From: Ignavibacteria bacterium UBA2373
GTDB lineage: Bacteria > Bacteroidota > Ignavibacteria > Kapaibacteriales > UBA961
Length of the DNA stretch: 14,175 nucleotides
NCBI GenBank assembly: GCA_002344005.1
Contig: DDTD01000064.1
Location: forward strand, 1-14,175
Direction of reading: 5' to 3'
This document shows, piece by piece, positions 6,083 to 14,151 of the stretch (the stretch's first letter is position 1; every line of letters starts with the position of its first letter). Under the pieces are notes generated by a model that saw only the letters and a program-made list of their open reading frames with translations, was not told the origin of the DNA and did not search any database. Both the position numbers and the translations under genes were made by a program.

Positions 6083-9000
6083 TTATTTCATAATCACACA
6101 TTGAGTACTCATTTGCATTGTTGGTGTTTGCACAATTACTCTGTATGTGCCATTCGATAGTTTATCCGTCGGATAGCTGAAAGTATAATCACCATGTTCT
6201 AATATTCCATCGCTAATGACAGCGACAGTTTCGCCGAGCGAGGAAATTATGCGCAAGGTATGATGACCCGTTTCTACGGTATGAATGTCAATATTCATGC
6301 CTTCATGCGGCGGATTCGGCATAATGGACACGGTAGGCATACCATAAGGATTGAAGAGCCGTTTACCGCCGGCTTCACATATACCCAATACGGTAAATTT
6401 TCCGGCTTGGGCAGATAAACCAACGGGCGCGCCACCGGCATCGAGGTTCTGTAATTGTAATGTGATTGTATCATCTGTTCCGAGCATAACTCTACATTCA
6501 ATAGTCCCGAGAATATTGCTTGTTATGGGTTGTACCGGTAAAGTAAGATTGATGGTTCGGTCAAATCCGCTTATGGTTCCGCGCATGGCAGGATCGGTTG
6601 GTTCCAGAACCGTCGCATTCATGACTAATTGTGCATTAAATTGCTTTGCCCCTGAGATTGCAAGCTGATTGGCGGATGTCAGTTGAATCGGAATTGAGAC
6701 AATATCGCCCGGATATCCTTGATTATTGCCCACAACAAGAACTGCCGAGGAACTTGCTCCCGCACCCGTGATTGTTGATGTTGTTTGCAGACCGCTTGCA
6801 CTTGTTGCCGTGAGTGTTATTTGTTTAGCACCAATGCTCTGCGGCGTGAAGCGTACTTTTATGGATAAAGGTTGATTTTTATTGACTGCTTTTGGTACAA
6901 AACCGATAACAGCAAAATCACCCATATCACCATTGGTAGGAATAACTGATTGTATGATTTCATCAGTCGGGGAATTGGTTGTTACTTCTATGTCTTTATC
7001 CTTGGATGTATTAATACCAATAGTACCGAAATTATGATTTTCCAAAGCTAATGTGGGTATGAAAGTACTTGTGACAATACCTTTTATCGTGCATTCATCT
7101 GATATATCTGCGCCGGATTGATCTTGCCCTGTTACTTTAAGTATGCCTAATTTGACACCGTCGGGGGTTCCTGTTTGTGGTGCGAAGCGTATCGGAATAG
7201 TCATTTGATCATTGGTATTGGCAAGCACTTGCGGAGTAAATGGCAGCACACTGAACACTGCATCATCATTTGATTCGAACACAGCGGCAGCAGAAGAAAT
7301 AGTGACCGGTCCTTTGCCATTATTGATGACAGTGACTGTTCCATTATCTATTTCGCCGATTTTGAGTGATATGGGAAATGCGAAGTCTAATGCCTCAATA
7401 GATGGTGCATTTACATCAATAACTTCACCGATAAGTTCCACGCCTACATATAATGCACATGGCGGCGGAGAAGTCACTTCTAATTTATCAGATTCTTCAC
7501 CAATAACAGTTGCCGAAAAACCAATAGTCACTTCTAATCTTCCACCGGGTTGAATATCTATGGTTTGCGGTGGTGCGGGCAAAACGGGATTGGTGGAAAG
7601 TATGGAAAATTGCCCTGCCACATTTGCCAAGCTATTTGTATTTAATGGAATGGGTGTTGTACCCGTATTTGTTAATATTGTCATCAGACTTGTAGGAGAA
7701 CCTATATTCACAATACCGAAATTTAATATAGGATTTGAGGCAGTCATTGTTGGCGGTGTTATTCTTTTTCCTTTAATCACTATCCGTTTTTGTAGCGCAC
7801 ATGGCTCTAATGAAATATCAATATAACCGAAAAACTCACCATTTGGTGTAGTCGTTTGTGCGGTTAATTGTGCGGTAAATGTTTGTGTCGAACCGCTGAA
7901 TAGAGTAACATCCGTTGTTAAATTAGGCGATGAAGCACCATTGGTGGAATTTACAGTAATCGTAAAATTATCCGTACCTGTTGTGGTAATTGTAAATGTT
8001 GCGCTGCCCATCATAGTTTCGCAGACTATATCGCCCACATTGACAGTATCGGGAATTTGCGGAGCGGTAATGCCGCTTTTGCTACCATTAAGAATAATAT
8101 CTTTGGTTTGATTGCATGGATTATAGACTAATCGCAGTGTTGCTTGTGAATTACCTTGATTTAGCGGTGCATAACGAATTTTGAGTTTTACACGAGCACC
8201 ACCGGGTATGGAATTTAAGGGAATATCCGAACCGAGATAGGTAAAATCATTTCCGATAATTGTGGGAGGTGACATTACTATCGGATCTGTGCCCGTATTT
8301 TGAATTTCAATATCTTCAATTTTTTCATTTTCACAGCCCGATAAACTTGGAAACGTATAATCGGTGGGTGCTGTAAGAGAAGCAGCGCCGCCAACGGTAA
8401 TAATTATCTCATCTTTTCCGGTGCAATTATCTTTTCCTGTGACGGTGAGTGTATATTTTGTTTGACCGGAGACCGAAGCGGTAAATTCCGGTGTGAGAAT
8501 AGTGGCATCACTTAATCCTGTGGTCGGTTGCCATTGATATGAAAAAGGACCTATGCCTGCAACTTGTGGATTAAGTGTCTTTTTTTCACCAATACAAATC
8601 CCCATATCATCGCCGACATTAACTTTAATTTCAGGATTAACCGAAATAATAATGGTATCGCGTATCACACAATTATTGACATCGGACACCATAACAGTAT
8701 ATAACATATTCGATAAAGGTGTGACTTTTAATTCATTTGTTGTTGCCGATTGAATAAGGCTATCACCATTTTTTCGCCATTCAAAAATATACGGTGGGTC
8801 ACCGCCTAAAATATTTGCTACAAGCCGAGCCTCATTACCATAACACAGAGTCAAATCATTACCAAGCGACACTTTCATTTCATTGCCCACATTGATAAAA
8901 ACGCTGTCGGTGGCGCTGCATCCTTTGGTATCGGTGATTGTCACTTTATATTTTGTTGTTGTTGTGGGAGTGGCGACAGGAGCGGCAATAGTCGCCGAAT

Positions 9001-11731
9001 TTAGTCCTGTGGCAGGTTCCCATCTATATGTAAATGTGGAAGCCGACCCCGTGCCTCCTGAGCCGACACTTTGTAATTGAACAGATTTGCCATAACAAAC
9101 AAAAACACCTTCATCTTTGGGTTCAGTAATGGCAACGGTCATGGAAGGATTTACTCTTACGGTTAATTTCCCTTCAACGGTACAATTGCCCGGACCTGTG
9201 ACCTTAGCAGTGAGAGTGCCCGTTCCTACTTGTGTCCATGTTACATTGACATCTTGCAGATCATCCGGACCATTTATGATACCGCCTGTAATATCCCATT
9301 TGAATATATGTCCCGGACCATAATTTCGTGGTAAACGATATATTTCGCCACTCCCCAAACATTTCTCCGGTAAAACAGAATCCGGCACAATAGGTTTGGG
9401 AAAAACAAATACCGTGACGGTATCGAGAATAGGACAATTCGCACCATTGCGCACCACAACGGTATAGCGTGTTTTTGTTGTCGGCGTTACGAGTGTTTTA
9501 GAAGCTGTCGTATTGGTAACACCTGTGGGAGGTGTCCATAAATATCCATTGCCGGCAATGGGATCTTTACCGATTTCCACTGATTCGCCCAAACATATAT
9601 TTTTTGTTGTGCCGGCATATACTGTGGGTGAATATGCTGAATCAATGCAAATAAATGAAATAAAATTATCAATTGCTCCATTAGGTGTATTATCATAAAC
9701 ACCCGGAGTAGTAATCATACTCGGATGGGAAAATCCATTAATCCAAAAACGCTCTCCTGCATCAGAAACTTCAATATTACGAATATCATTTGTTGTATTA
9801 TATGAGCCATATAATAATGAATTAAGCGAATTGTTAAATTTTGCAACAATACCCGTTTCTATATTGGATGCATGGGGTTTTACCACAAAAGCTGCAAATG
9901 TTGTCGGTCCGCCCGTCACACCGGAAATAAATACTTCTGTGGAAGTTTTGGCGATGGCAATATCAAAACATTTTGTATCCGTTGCACTGATAAATGTACC
10001 CGATAAAGGGGCAAGAGAAGGTGAATATTTTATAATAAAGCCATTGCTTCCCGTACCCGTAAAATTAGGTGCAAAACCACCGGAAGGAATTGGAAAATTA
10101 GAGCTATATGTTTCACCTGTAATAAAAATATTGTCATCTTTATCAAGAGCCATTCCATGAATAATATCATCACCGCTTCCTGCTACAAAGAATGAATTAA
10201 TGACACTATTGCCATCCGATGATAATAATGCGACATAACAATCTCTGTTTGATGAATTGGAATATGACCCGCCACCCGAAAAAGCAATATTGCCATTACT
10301 GAGAACGGCAACATTGGTAATATGCACACCGCCGGATTGATTGCCATCTTCTTGTGCTCCGCCGAGAAAACGTGCCCAAGGGCGATTGGCGCCATTAGCT
10401 GTCATTTTCATCACAAAAAAATCATTATTACCACCCAAATAGCCATTAATTGTTGTTGGAATTCGTTTTGCCGTAGGTGTAATACCGCTGATAATAAAAT
10501 CGCCATCATTGGCACGTGCCAAACCAAAAGGATATGCCACACCATTTGGACCACCGATAAATGTGGAAAAAAGTAAACCGCCGCCGGCACTGAATTTTGC
10601 AAAAAATCCATCACCTTCGCCCGGTGTAGTCACACCATCATTGGTATTATCATATAAACCTGTTGTTGTAGGAAAAGAAGCACTGCCACCCACGCCGACA
10701 AGATAAATTTCATTATTATGAATGAATAAGCGTGAACCATAATTTTGTTGAGTATTAATAGTATTCTGTCCCAGATATGTTGACCACACAATATCTTTAC
10801 CATCTTCTTGCATATAGGTCATATATGCTTCGCTTTTAGCAAGATTAAATGTATTATCATATCCGGCTTTTGTGGGGAAATTTGTGGATTGTGTGGTACC
10901 TGTTACAAGCGTAGCATTATTCAATATGACCATATCAAAAGGTAAATCATCAGCCCCGCCTCCAAGAAATGTTTGATAGACATACGGATCAATAATAAGC
11001 GGTGTATCGTGATGATATTCATCAAGATTAATACCGACACGTTGAGCGGAGAGCTTTTTGAAATGTCCATGAACAATAGTTTTTTTACCGTCAATATATT
11101 GAAAAGCCATTAAGCCATCATGCACTACTTTCCCCATGTGCGTACCCAGTTCCAAAGCAGATGATGGCGTGATATGCACATAATCGGCACCATCGAATTT
11201 GAGAACTATAGATTGCGGCATGGCATGTGGAGCGGTATGAAAATCATAGCGCAAATTATTATTCTCAAAATAGAGGCGTATATCAATGCCTGACCATACA
11301 TTACGTAACAGCACTTCGCCGTGCAGTGCCACATGTTCAGCCCATTGTGTGGGGTCATTGCCATAATAATAGTTATGCCATGTTCGGGATTGATTGGAGC
11401 GAACAATGTCGGAGGGGGGCAATCCTTTATCCCATGTCATTTGTATCACATGATGTTCAGTCTGTGTTTTCTTATGATGTAACAATTCATGGGGTGAGTT
11501 CTTACTTTTCGAGACAGCATTGCCCATAGGGCGATAATAATCGAAGGTAATTCCTGTTTGCGTTACCCATGCGGCATAGCCGTCACATCGCGCCATAAAA
11601 AGGACTTGTTTATCCCATTGACCTTTATTTTCTATAAACAGCGGCGATTTACCCGCTTGCATATCCATCAAGAAAAAAAATAAAAGACTCAAGACAAAGC
11701 CCAATCTTCCCAATAGTGAAGCAATTGACAT
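6083..11731 (-). CDS. Giant T9SS-exported SBBP/Ig-like/ASH protein
   Basis: This 1,882-residue secreted or surface protein starts with a signal peptide (residues 1-26, hydrophobic LGFVLSLLFFFL, ending in MQA). A DUF7948-like domain, opening with FIENKGQWDKQVLF, fills about 30-250. Residues about 250-690 hold SBBP-type beta-propeller repeats (TFLGGGADD, STFIGGPNG, ARFLGGAQEDG). About 700-1120 is a run of Ig-like/PKD modules, each starting near a Cys (ICLG, KCLG, VCYG, LCYG, ICIG) and rich in YxWxP and TxYTVTV patterns. About 1125-1660 holds ASPM-SPD-2-Hydin/choice-of-anchor-D repeats. About 1665-1790 is cohesin-like (GYPGDIVSIPIQL). The last 85 residues, starting near SIMPNPP and ending VIMK, form a T9SS type A sorting domain. 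AAAAGGAG (11737-11744) lies 5 nt before the ATG and fixes the start. Adhesion or a structural role is inferred. Confidence 0.93.
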   Translation of the reverse strand: MSIASLLGRLGFVLSLLFFFLMDMQAGKSPLFIENKGQWDKQVLFMARCDGYAAWVTQTGITFDYYRPMGNAVSKSKNSPHELLHHKKTQTEHHVIQMTWDKGLPPSDIVRSNQSRTWHNYYYGNDPTQWAEHVALHGEVLLRNVWSGIDIRLYFENNNLRYDFHTAPHAMPQSIVLKFDGADYVHITPSSALELGTHMGKVVHDGLMAFQYIDGKKTIVHGHFKKLSAQRVGINLDEYHHDTPLIIDPYVYQTFLGGGADDLPFDMVILNNATLVTGTTQSTNFPTKAGYDNTFNLAKSEAYMTYMQEDGKDIVWSTYLGQNTINTQQNYGSRLFIHNNEIYLVGVGGSASFPTTTGLYDNTNDGVTTPGEGDGFFAKFSAGGGLLFSTFIGGPNGVAYPFGLARANDGDFIISGITPTAKRIPTTINGYLGGNNDFFVMKMTANGANRPWARFLGGAQEDGNQSGGVHITNVAVLSNGNIAFSGGGSYSNSSNRDCYVALLSSDGNSVINSFFVAGSGDDIIHGMALDKDDNIFITGETYSSNFPIPSGGFAPNFTGTGSNGFIIKYSPSLAPLSGTFISATDTKCFDIAIAKTSTEVFISGVTGGPTTFAAFVVKPHASNIETGIVAKFNNSLNSLLYGSYNTTNDIRNIEVSDAGERFWINGFSHPSMITTPGVYDNTPNGAIDNFISFICIDSAYSPTVYAGTTKNICLGESVEIGKDPIAGNGYLWTPPTGVTNTTASKTLVTPTTKTRYTVVVRNGANCPILDTVTVFVFPKPIVPDSVLPEKCLGSGEIYRLPRNYGPGHIFKWDITGGIINGPDDLQDVNVTWTQVGTGTLTAKVTGPGNCTVEGKLTVRVNPSMTVAITEPKDEGVFVCYGKSVQLQSVGSGGTGSASTFTYRWEPATGLNSATIAAPVATPTTTTKYKVTITDTKGCSATDSVFINVGNEMKVSLGNDLTLCYGNEARLVANILGGDPPYIFEWRKNGDSLIQSATTNELKVTPLSNMLYTVMVSDVNNCVIRDTIIISVNPEIKVNVGDDMGICIGEKKTLNPQVAGIGPFSYQWQPTTGLSDATILTPEFTASVSGQTKYTLTVTGKDNCTGKDEIIITVGGAASLTAPTDYTFPSLSGCENEKIEDIEIQNTGTDPIVMSPPTIIGNDFTYLGSDIPLNSIPGGARVKLKIRYAPLNQGNSQATLRLVYNPCNQTKDIILNGSKSGITAPQIPDTVNVGDIVCETMMGSATFTITTTGTDNFTITVNSTNGASSPNLTTDVTLFSGSTQTFTAQLTAQTTTPNGEFFGYIDISLEPCALQKRIVIKGKRITPPTMTASNPILNFGIVNIGSPTSLMTILTNTGTTPIPLNTNSLANVAGQFSILSTNPVLPAPPQTIDIQPGGRLEVTIGFSATVIGEESDKLEVTSPPPCALYVGVELIGEVIDVNAPSIEALDFAFPISLKIGEIDNGTVTVINNGKGPVTISSAAAVFESNDDAVFSVLPFTPQVLANTNDQMTIPIRFAPQTGTPDGVKLGILKVTGQDQSGADISDECTIKGIVTSTFIPTLALENHNFGTIGINTSKDKDIEVTTNSPTDEIIQSVIPTNGDMGDFAVIGFVPKAVNKNQPLSIKVRFTPQSIGAKQITLTATSASGLQTTSTITGAGASSSAVLVVGNNQGYPGDIVSIPIQLTSANQLAISGAKQFNAQLVMNATVLEPTDPAMRGTISGFDRTINLTLPVQPITSNILGTIECRVMLGTDDTITLQLQNLDAGGAPVGLSAQAGKFTVLGICEAGGKRLFNPYGMPTVSIMPNPPHEGMNIDIHTVETGHHTLRIISSLGETVAVISDGILEHGDYTFSYPTDKLSNGTYRVIVQTPTMQMSTQCVIMK

Positions 11732-12203
11732 AGACGCTCCTTTTGTGGTGTCGTAAAAGTATCACAGTATCTGCTGTGTGATATGCAAAATAACAGTATT
11801 CGGCTGATTAGAAAGCAAAGAGAGAATTTTTGCATGGTTCTGCTTGCCTTCGCACCGCGTTGTTTATTCTTTTCACAGGGTGGGATTTTTCTTCGGGTGT
11901 TTCTCTGGCTTTACTGTCGGTTTCCGGAAACGAAGCACATACAAGAGAAAAGGGTTGGCTTCCGTATTGAGATTGTATTGTTCCAAACACTTCCCGATGA
12001 GAGCATAGCTTTTGATGGTTGTACTTGGGTGATAATGCCATAGTCACGTTATGTTCCCCCGTCGGTTTCAGGATTGGTGCATAAACAGAAAAGTTCGTCA
12101 GAACGATGGACATTGCTGCGGATATTGTATCGGAATTCATCGGACATCAGCAAGATCAAAACGCATCTTACTATGAGAAAAGAGTAGAAAATCGCTAAGG
12201 TGC
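11732..12203. other. Intergenic region without a supported gene
   Basis: The part next to the giant gene holds its ribosome binding site and an inverted repeat, CACAG-TATCTG-CTGTG (11763-11778), 32-47 nt upstream of its ATG, which could be an operator. Open frames on both strands overlap between about 11783 and 12140. Neither matches a family or has a good start signal. This may be the remains of a decayed gene or non-coding sequence. Confidence 0.5.
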
Positions 12204-12227
12204 TGTGTTTACTCCGGCATAGAGAAA
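12204..12227 (+). repeat. 24-bp direct repeat, left copy
   Basis: This copy is identical to 14152-14175. It starts TGTGTTTACT and ends CATAGAGAAA. Here it runs on into a perfect 14-bp palindrome, AGAGAAATTTCTCT (12221-12234). The window ends exactly within the right copy, so the full repeat length is unknown. The two copies bracket the DUF6193-like gene and the propeller-like gene. Confidence 0.85.
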
Positions 12228-12257
12228 TTTCTCTTATTCAGGTTTGGATGGATAGTC

Positions 12258-12289
12258 AAAGTTTTGTAGTTTTGAGGAAACGAGTGACG
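12258..12289 (+). repeat. Inter-gene box 2, copy 3
   Basis: This shorter match to 1504-1536 and 3746-3778 shares GTTTTGTAGTTTTGAGG. It is non-coding, just after the 24-bp repeat and before the DUF6193-like gene. Confidence 0.65.
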
Positions 12290-12332
12290 TTTTGTGGCAA
12301 TATGGGAGGCGTAAGTCTATACATTGCAAAAT

Positions 12333-12379
12333 TACTTCATTGACAAACTGCGTTTGCATTCAGTAACTGCGCAAATCCG
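12333..12379 (+). repeat. Inter-gene box 3, copy 1
   Basis: This 47-bp sequence matches 44 of 47 bases at 13387-13433. It contains AACTGCGTTTGCATT and GCGCAAATCCG, with TTTGC/GCAAA as an internal inverted pair. It ends 47 nt before the DUF6193-like ATG. Confidence 0.9.
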
Positions 12380-12390
12380 CTGACCGATGG

Positions 12391-12410
12391 TGGTAATTTT
12401 AGTACGACAC
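12391..12410 (+). repeat. Inter-gene box 4 (AATTTTAGTACGACAC)
   Basis: The sequence TGGTAATTTTAGTACGACAC lies 16 nt before the DUF6193-like ATG. Related sequences lie at 1566-1578 (GGTAAAACGACAC, about 100 nt before the methyltransferase start) and 13441-13462 (GCTATTTTAGGACAAC, just before the next gene). It may mark the beginning of an accessory gene unit or carry an expression signal. Confidence 0.5.
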
Positions 12411-12426
12411 CATTCGATAATTAAAA

Positions 12427-13233
12427 ATGCTATACAGACTTTTTAAAACATTTAAACCAAAGACACCTATTCAGACAATGTATCCTGAATTGGACAAAGT
12501 TGGTGGACTTCAAAATGCAATAAATATTGAATTTGAAAAACTCAATTCAACTTTGAGAGTTACACAAGACAGTAAGTTGGACAAAATTCCATTGACATAT
12601 GCAAGAATTGAAAATGGACAAAAATTTTCACAGGTTTACATTGGTGCCAAAGAAAAAATTTATCTGCCTGACTTTTGGAAAGAAGGCGTTTGGCTTGCAG
12701 ACGGAAAAACTACAAATATTTCAGACCTTGCACAAGTATTAGATTTTTGGCTTTCCAACGACATTACTACAAAACAATTGGCTGACAAATTCTCTTTTGT
12801 TTCTCCAAACGACAAAGCATTAGCGTTTGACAACAATAATGAAGTTGAATATACTTGGAACTTAATTTTGCAAGACCAACACAGAACAGAAATTCACGGC
12901 TTTGTTAAACTTGCAATCAAGGACAATGTCTTGAATAAATTGTTCCCATTTACAAGTTTGTACACACTGTGTTTTAGTAGGTGTACAGGTTATCCTTATG
13001 ATACAGACAATTTACCAAGTGTAACGCCAAAACTATTTGAAAACTTCGTCCCAATTCAAGAAAGAAAGAATAGTGCAGAGCAGGACATTAAGAAATTAGA
13101 AATGCAATTTGTAGTGACAAAAAATAGAAGTGAGTATCTTGGCGAAGGAAATGCTGAGGAAGCTCTACAAATTGTAAAAGCAAATTTACCAGACAATGTA
13201 CAACCAGCAAGAAAAGGAACAGCAGACGAATAG
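12427..13233 (+). CDS. DUF6193-like protein
   Basis: This 268-residue protein resembles the DUF6193 family, annotated mainly in actinomycetes as 'natural product biosynthesis protein'. Its biochemical role is unknown to me. Matching features are MYPELDKVGGLQNAI (18-32), a middle block WLADGKTTNISDLAQVLDFW (89-108) and LADKFSFV (118-125), and LCFSRCTGYPYDTD (181-194), the most characteristic segment. No signal peptide or membrane segment is seen. The ATG at 12427 adds 17 residues before the conserved block; ATG at 12478 is an alternative start. No Shine-Dalgarno is visible. The gene lies alone between repeat boxes, AT-rich and unlike the neighbouring giant gene in style, which suggests acquisition. 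The family call is from motif memory. Confidence 0.65.
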   Translation: MLYRLFKTFKPKTPIQTMYPELDKVGGLQNAINIEFEKLNSTLRVTQDSKLDKIPLTYARIENGQKFSQVYIGAKEKIYLPDFWKEGVWLADGKTTNISDLAQVLDFWLSNDITTKQLADKFSFVSPNDKALAFDNNNEVEYTWNLILQDQHRTEIHGFVKLAIKDNVLNKLFPFTSLYTLCFSRCTGYPYDTDNLPSVTPKLFENFVPIQERKNSAEQDIKKLEMQFVVTKNRSEYLGEGNAEEALQIVKANLPDNVQPARKGTADE

Positions 13234-13241
13234 AAAACCGA

Positions 13242-13447
13242 CTGCCAACATCGTATTGGCAATAGTGGGGCTGACAGTTGTAAACTCAACATTTGTAATT
13301 CTATTGGGCATTTATGCAAGTGTTGGGCTGACGTTTTCCAAATGCCCCACCATCGCCAACGGCGTACATCTACGAATTTGCTCAAGTACTTCATTAACAA
13401 ACTGCGTTTGCATTTAGTAACTACGCAAATCCGTCTCCCGTTAGCAG
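13242..13447. repeat. Large imperfect inverted repeat between two accessory genes
   Basis: The outer ends CTGCCAAC (13242-13249) and GTTAGCAG (13440-13447) are complementary at 7 of 8 positions. Inside them, TTGGCAATAGTGGGGC (13256-13271) pairs with GCCCCACCATCGCCAA (13344-13359) at 14 of 16 positions. Both mismatches become G-T wobbles on the bottom strand. A further inner stem is CAACATTTG (13287-13295) with CAAGTGTTG (13317-13325). Box 3 copy 2 lies in the right part. The layout recalls an integron attC site, but it is longer than usual and lacks a strict GTTRRRY core. Confidence 0.55.
13387..13433 (+). repeat. Inter-gene box 3, copy 2
   Basis: This copy differs from 12333-12379 at three transitions in 47 bases. 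It lies 35 nt before the next gene's ATG, within the large inverted repeat. Confidence 0.9.
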
Positions 13448-13468
13448 CTATTTTAGGACAACAAGAAA

Positions 13469-14044
13469 ATGAACCGACATCAATATAAAGACTTGACAAT
13501 TGAGGTACTTGATGAACCGACTTACAAATTTGGCTCATCAGACAACAACTTCAATTATTCAAAACATTACCTTGGTAACGGTGCGACAGAATATCCGACT
13601 TCCAAACACGGAATTAAAATTTATCAAGACGACCAAATCATTGATAGTTGCATAATTATTGGTTCGGGCGGGGCGACAGATATTCATCAAAACTCATCAC
13701 TTCTTGACAAAGACCAATTAATGATTTGTTGTTGTGACACTATATTTTGTTTGATACTTCCAGACCTTGAATTAAAATGGAAAGCTCAAGCAGACCAAGC
13801 AACTTGTTTTCAGATTTTTAAACAACAAGACGACTACATTGTACACGGAGAACTTCAAGTTGCAAAACTTGACAAAGACGGAAAAATAAAATGGGAATTT
13901 GGCGGTGCGGACATTTTTGTATCCATAGATAATGAGGAAGCATTTAAAATTGAAAGTGACGAAATTTTACTTACAGACTTTGCTAAGACGAAATACAAAA
14001 TTGACTTTGACGGAAAATTAATTTGGGACAATTACAAAAGATAA
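13469..14044 (+). CDS. Small PQQ-propeller-like hypothetical protein
   Basis: This 191-residue protein has no signal peptide or membrane helix. Three segments have the strand-turn-strand pattern of PQQ/BamB-type beta-propeller blades: LPDLELKWKAQAD (97-109), KLDKDGKIKWEFGG (133-146) and KIDFDGKLIWDNY (177-189). A complete propeller needs many more blades, so this is either a partial blade set or an unrelated beta fold. The N-terminal half has conserved-looking Gly-rich IIIGSGGATDIHQNSSLLD (62-80) and a CCC cluster (87-89). I remember similar stand-alone hypothetical proteins but no function. It starts 22 nt after the large inverted repeat, with no Shine-Dalgarno, and is followed by box 1. This suggests a single-gene cassette-like unit. 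Confidence 0.7.
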   Translation: MNRHQYKDLTIEVLDEPTYKFGSSDNNFNYSKHYLGNGATEYPTSKHGIKIYQDDQIIDSCIIIGSGGATDIHQNSSLLDKDQLMICCCDTIFCLILPDLELKWKAQADQATCFQIFKQQDDYIVHGELQVAKLDKDGKIKWEFGGADIFVSIDNEEAFKIESDEILLTDFAKTKYKIDFDGKLIWDNYKR

Positions 14045-14065
14045 AAAAACAGCAGGTAACACGGG

Positions 14066-14108
14066 TAACTGTTGCACAAATCATCGGTGAATGTTTAGAA
14101 AAATTGGG
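14066..14108 (+). repeat. Inter-gene box 1, copy 2
   Basis: This copy shares TAACT-TTGCACA, CATCGGTGA and TTTAGAA with 1421-1464. It starts 22 nt after the stop codon of the propeller-like gene. Confidence 0.5.
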
Positions 14109-14151
14109 ATAAAGCGTGGGCAGATACCACAGCTAAGAACGTCTAACACAT

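Noticed and set aside
11783..12140. Overlapping open frames of 86 (plus) and 110 (minus) residues
   Set aside because: They read the same DNA on opposite strands, match no family I know, have no start signals, and the minus one has an improbable composition. A decayed gene is possible but cannot be shown.
13056..13538. Minus-strand 160-residue open frame
   Set aside because: It runs across the end of the DUF6193-like gene, the large inverted repeat and the start of the next gene. Its Cys/Trp/Ser-rich content is typical of an antisense shadow.
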